This document shows, piece after piece, positions 63,334 through 64,000 of a DNA stretch of 64,000 nucleotides. Source of the stretch: Mycobacterium celatum. Its GTDB lineage: Bacteria > Actinomycetota > Actinomycetes > Mycobacteriales > Mycobacteriaceae. The notes under the pieces were generated by a model. That model was not told the origin of the DNA. It searched no databases and saw nothing but the letters and a program-made list of their open reading frames with translations. The stretch covers positions 84,016-148,015 of the forward strand of contig NZ_LQOM01000030.1 in NCBI RefSeq assembly GCF_002101595.1, read 5' to 3'. Made by a program: the position numbers and the translations under genes. Numbering within the stretch: the stretch's first letter is position 1; the number at the start of each line of letters is the position of its first letter.

Positions 63334-64000
63334 CTACCATGCGCCGTCTGCAACCGTTTCGCCGCCGGGATCCTTCAGCGACACGATCGTGGTGGGATCC
63401 ACGGGAACAAACGCGTCGTCCTTGTCCGCCAACAGATCCCCGACAGTCTTCACCTGAGTCAAGGTCTCACTGGGTGCAAGATCGCTGGCGTCGGCGTCGA
63501 AGTAGTCGAACCAGGGCAAACCCGCCTCCACATAGACGTCCCGGTCGACGGGAGTCGGTGGCGGTACCTCGCCGGTGATCGCCGTCCACTGCGTGGCTGA
63601 GCACAAGTGCACAAATACCCGCCAAGAGCGGTTTTCGGTGTAGTCCGAGTGGGCACGGTCGTCGCGGTAAACCTCCTGCCGCATCCGGCCGCCTGCTCCC
63701 AGGCCCATTGCTGGTGTGGGCGCAACCCCTGCGAGGCTCATACAGTCGACGCGGCGAGCACGGTCCGCGCGCCACCTTTTGAGTGCTTTGCGCGTGAGGC
63801 CGACGGCGCGCAACTGGACTCCGCCGTGAATCTCCTGTCCGGTGAGCTGTCCTTCGACCGTGGCGCCGGAGCCGAGCGGGACGGCGACGAACTGGCGGAT
63901 GAACCCCTGCCCGGCATTGATCCCGTGTTGCGTCCAGGGAAGTGGTGTACGGGGGGCTTCGGCCAGCGTGTCGTAGCCGGGTAGAAGGCGGTCATCGCGT
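63334..64000 (-). CDS. Protein of unknown function, N-terminus beyond the window
   Basis: About 222 codons, open at base 64000, ending EGVADGAW-like (GGETVADGAW). I do not recognise the family. Visible traits: a Gly-rich stretch (NAGQGFIRQFVAVPLGSGAT), a basic segment (ALKRWRADRARRVD), VFVHLCSATQWTAITGEVPP, and an aromatic acidic part (AGLPWFDYFDADASDL). No signal peptide or membrane segment lies in the visible part. It reads toward vapB, 40 bases beyond the vapB start, and has no link to sterol genes. It may be part of an accessory region continuing to the right. Confidence 0.6.
   Translation of the reverse strand, partial: RDDRLLPGYDTLAEAPRTPLPWTQHGINAGQGFIRQFVAVPLGSGATVEGQLTGQEIHGGVQLRAVGLTRKALKRWRADRARRVDCMSLAGVAPTPAMGLGAGGRMRQEVYRDDRAHSDYTENRSWRVFVHLCSATQWTAITGEVPPPTPVDRDVYVEAGLPWFDYFDADASDLAPSETLTQVKTVGDLLADKDDAFVPVDPTTIVSLKDPGGETVADGAW

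Overview
The window is high-GC actinobacterial DNA and almost certainly comes from a Mycobacterium. Gene content, order and orientation follow, from memory, the cholesterol-catabolism region of M. tuberculosis (about Rv3498c to Rv3553). At least eleven palindromes of the form TnnAACnnGTTnnA (KstR boxes) lie at the promoters of the conserved genes. One AGCAAG-nn-CTTGCT palindrome (KstR2 type) marks the switch to the ring C/D genes.

Layout. (1) 1-8917: the start of the mce4 sterol importer operon (mce4B partial, mce4A, yrbE4B, yrbE4A), hsd4A, ferredoxin fdxD, and the side-chain genes fadE26-fadE27-fadD17. (2) 8918-25660: a large accessory block. Its first half holds an aldehyde dehydrogenase, two Rieske oxygenase plus small-protein modules, a cysteine-free-of-HxH amidohydrolase, a MarR regulator with twin palindromic operators, a 2Fe-2S ferredoxin, an SDR and a TauD-like dioxygenase. 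Its second half holds a coupled operon aveC-like / CbbQ-NorQ-type AAA+ / NorD-CbbO-type VWA / extended SDR with a divergent TetR gene, an ilvX-like ThDP enzyme, a second aveC-like gene and the wreck of a second TetR gene. As I recall, PE_PGRS genes and ilvX sit here in M. tuberculosis. (3) 25631-38963: fadD19, echA19, a DUF559-type nuclease-like gene, cyp142, an acetoacetate-decarboxylase-like gene, two luciferase-like oxidoreductases, a DUF35 protein, ltp4, ltp3, an NTF2-like gene, a gamma-carbonic-anhydrase-like gene, kshA and its small partner. (4) 39009-48231: sulfotransferase, SDR, DUF1214 protein, two hemophore-like secreted proteins, hsaF-hsaG-hsaE, kstD and a MaoC-like hydratase. (5) 48293-56533: a second DUF559 gene, then ltp2-chsH1-chsH2-fadE29-fadE28-cyp125 and divergent fadA5. 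(6) 56533-64000: an NTF2-like gene, ddn, two SDRs, echA20-ipdA-ipdB-ipdC (ring C/D degradation), a vapBC pair and a partial unknown gene.

How it works together. Mce4 imports sterol; CYP125 and CYP142 oxidise the terminal side-chain carbon; FadD19 and FadD17 make the CoA thioesters; FadE26/27 and FadE28/29, EchA19, ChsH1/H2, Hsd4A, FadA5 and Ltp2 shorten the side chain; KstD and KshA open ring B; HsaE/F/G process the ring A fragment; IpdC, EchA20 and IpdAB open the last two rings.

The most unusual parts are not in the core pathway. They are the TetR-controlled AveC/AAA+/VWA/SDR operon, the duplicated aveC-tetR module with a collapsed tetR, and two DUF559 paralogues each framed by a pair of matching palindromic repeats in which the reading frames end. 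All comparisons with M. tuberculosis are from memory and were not checked by search. No intergenic stretch without a gene exceeds about 260 bases. I saw no tRNA, rRNA, CRISPR array or intact insertion sequence.
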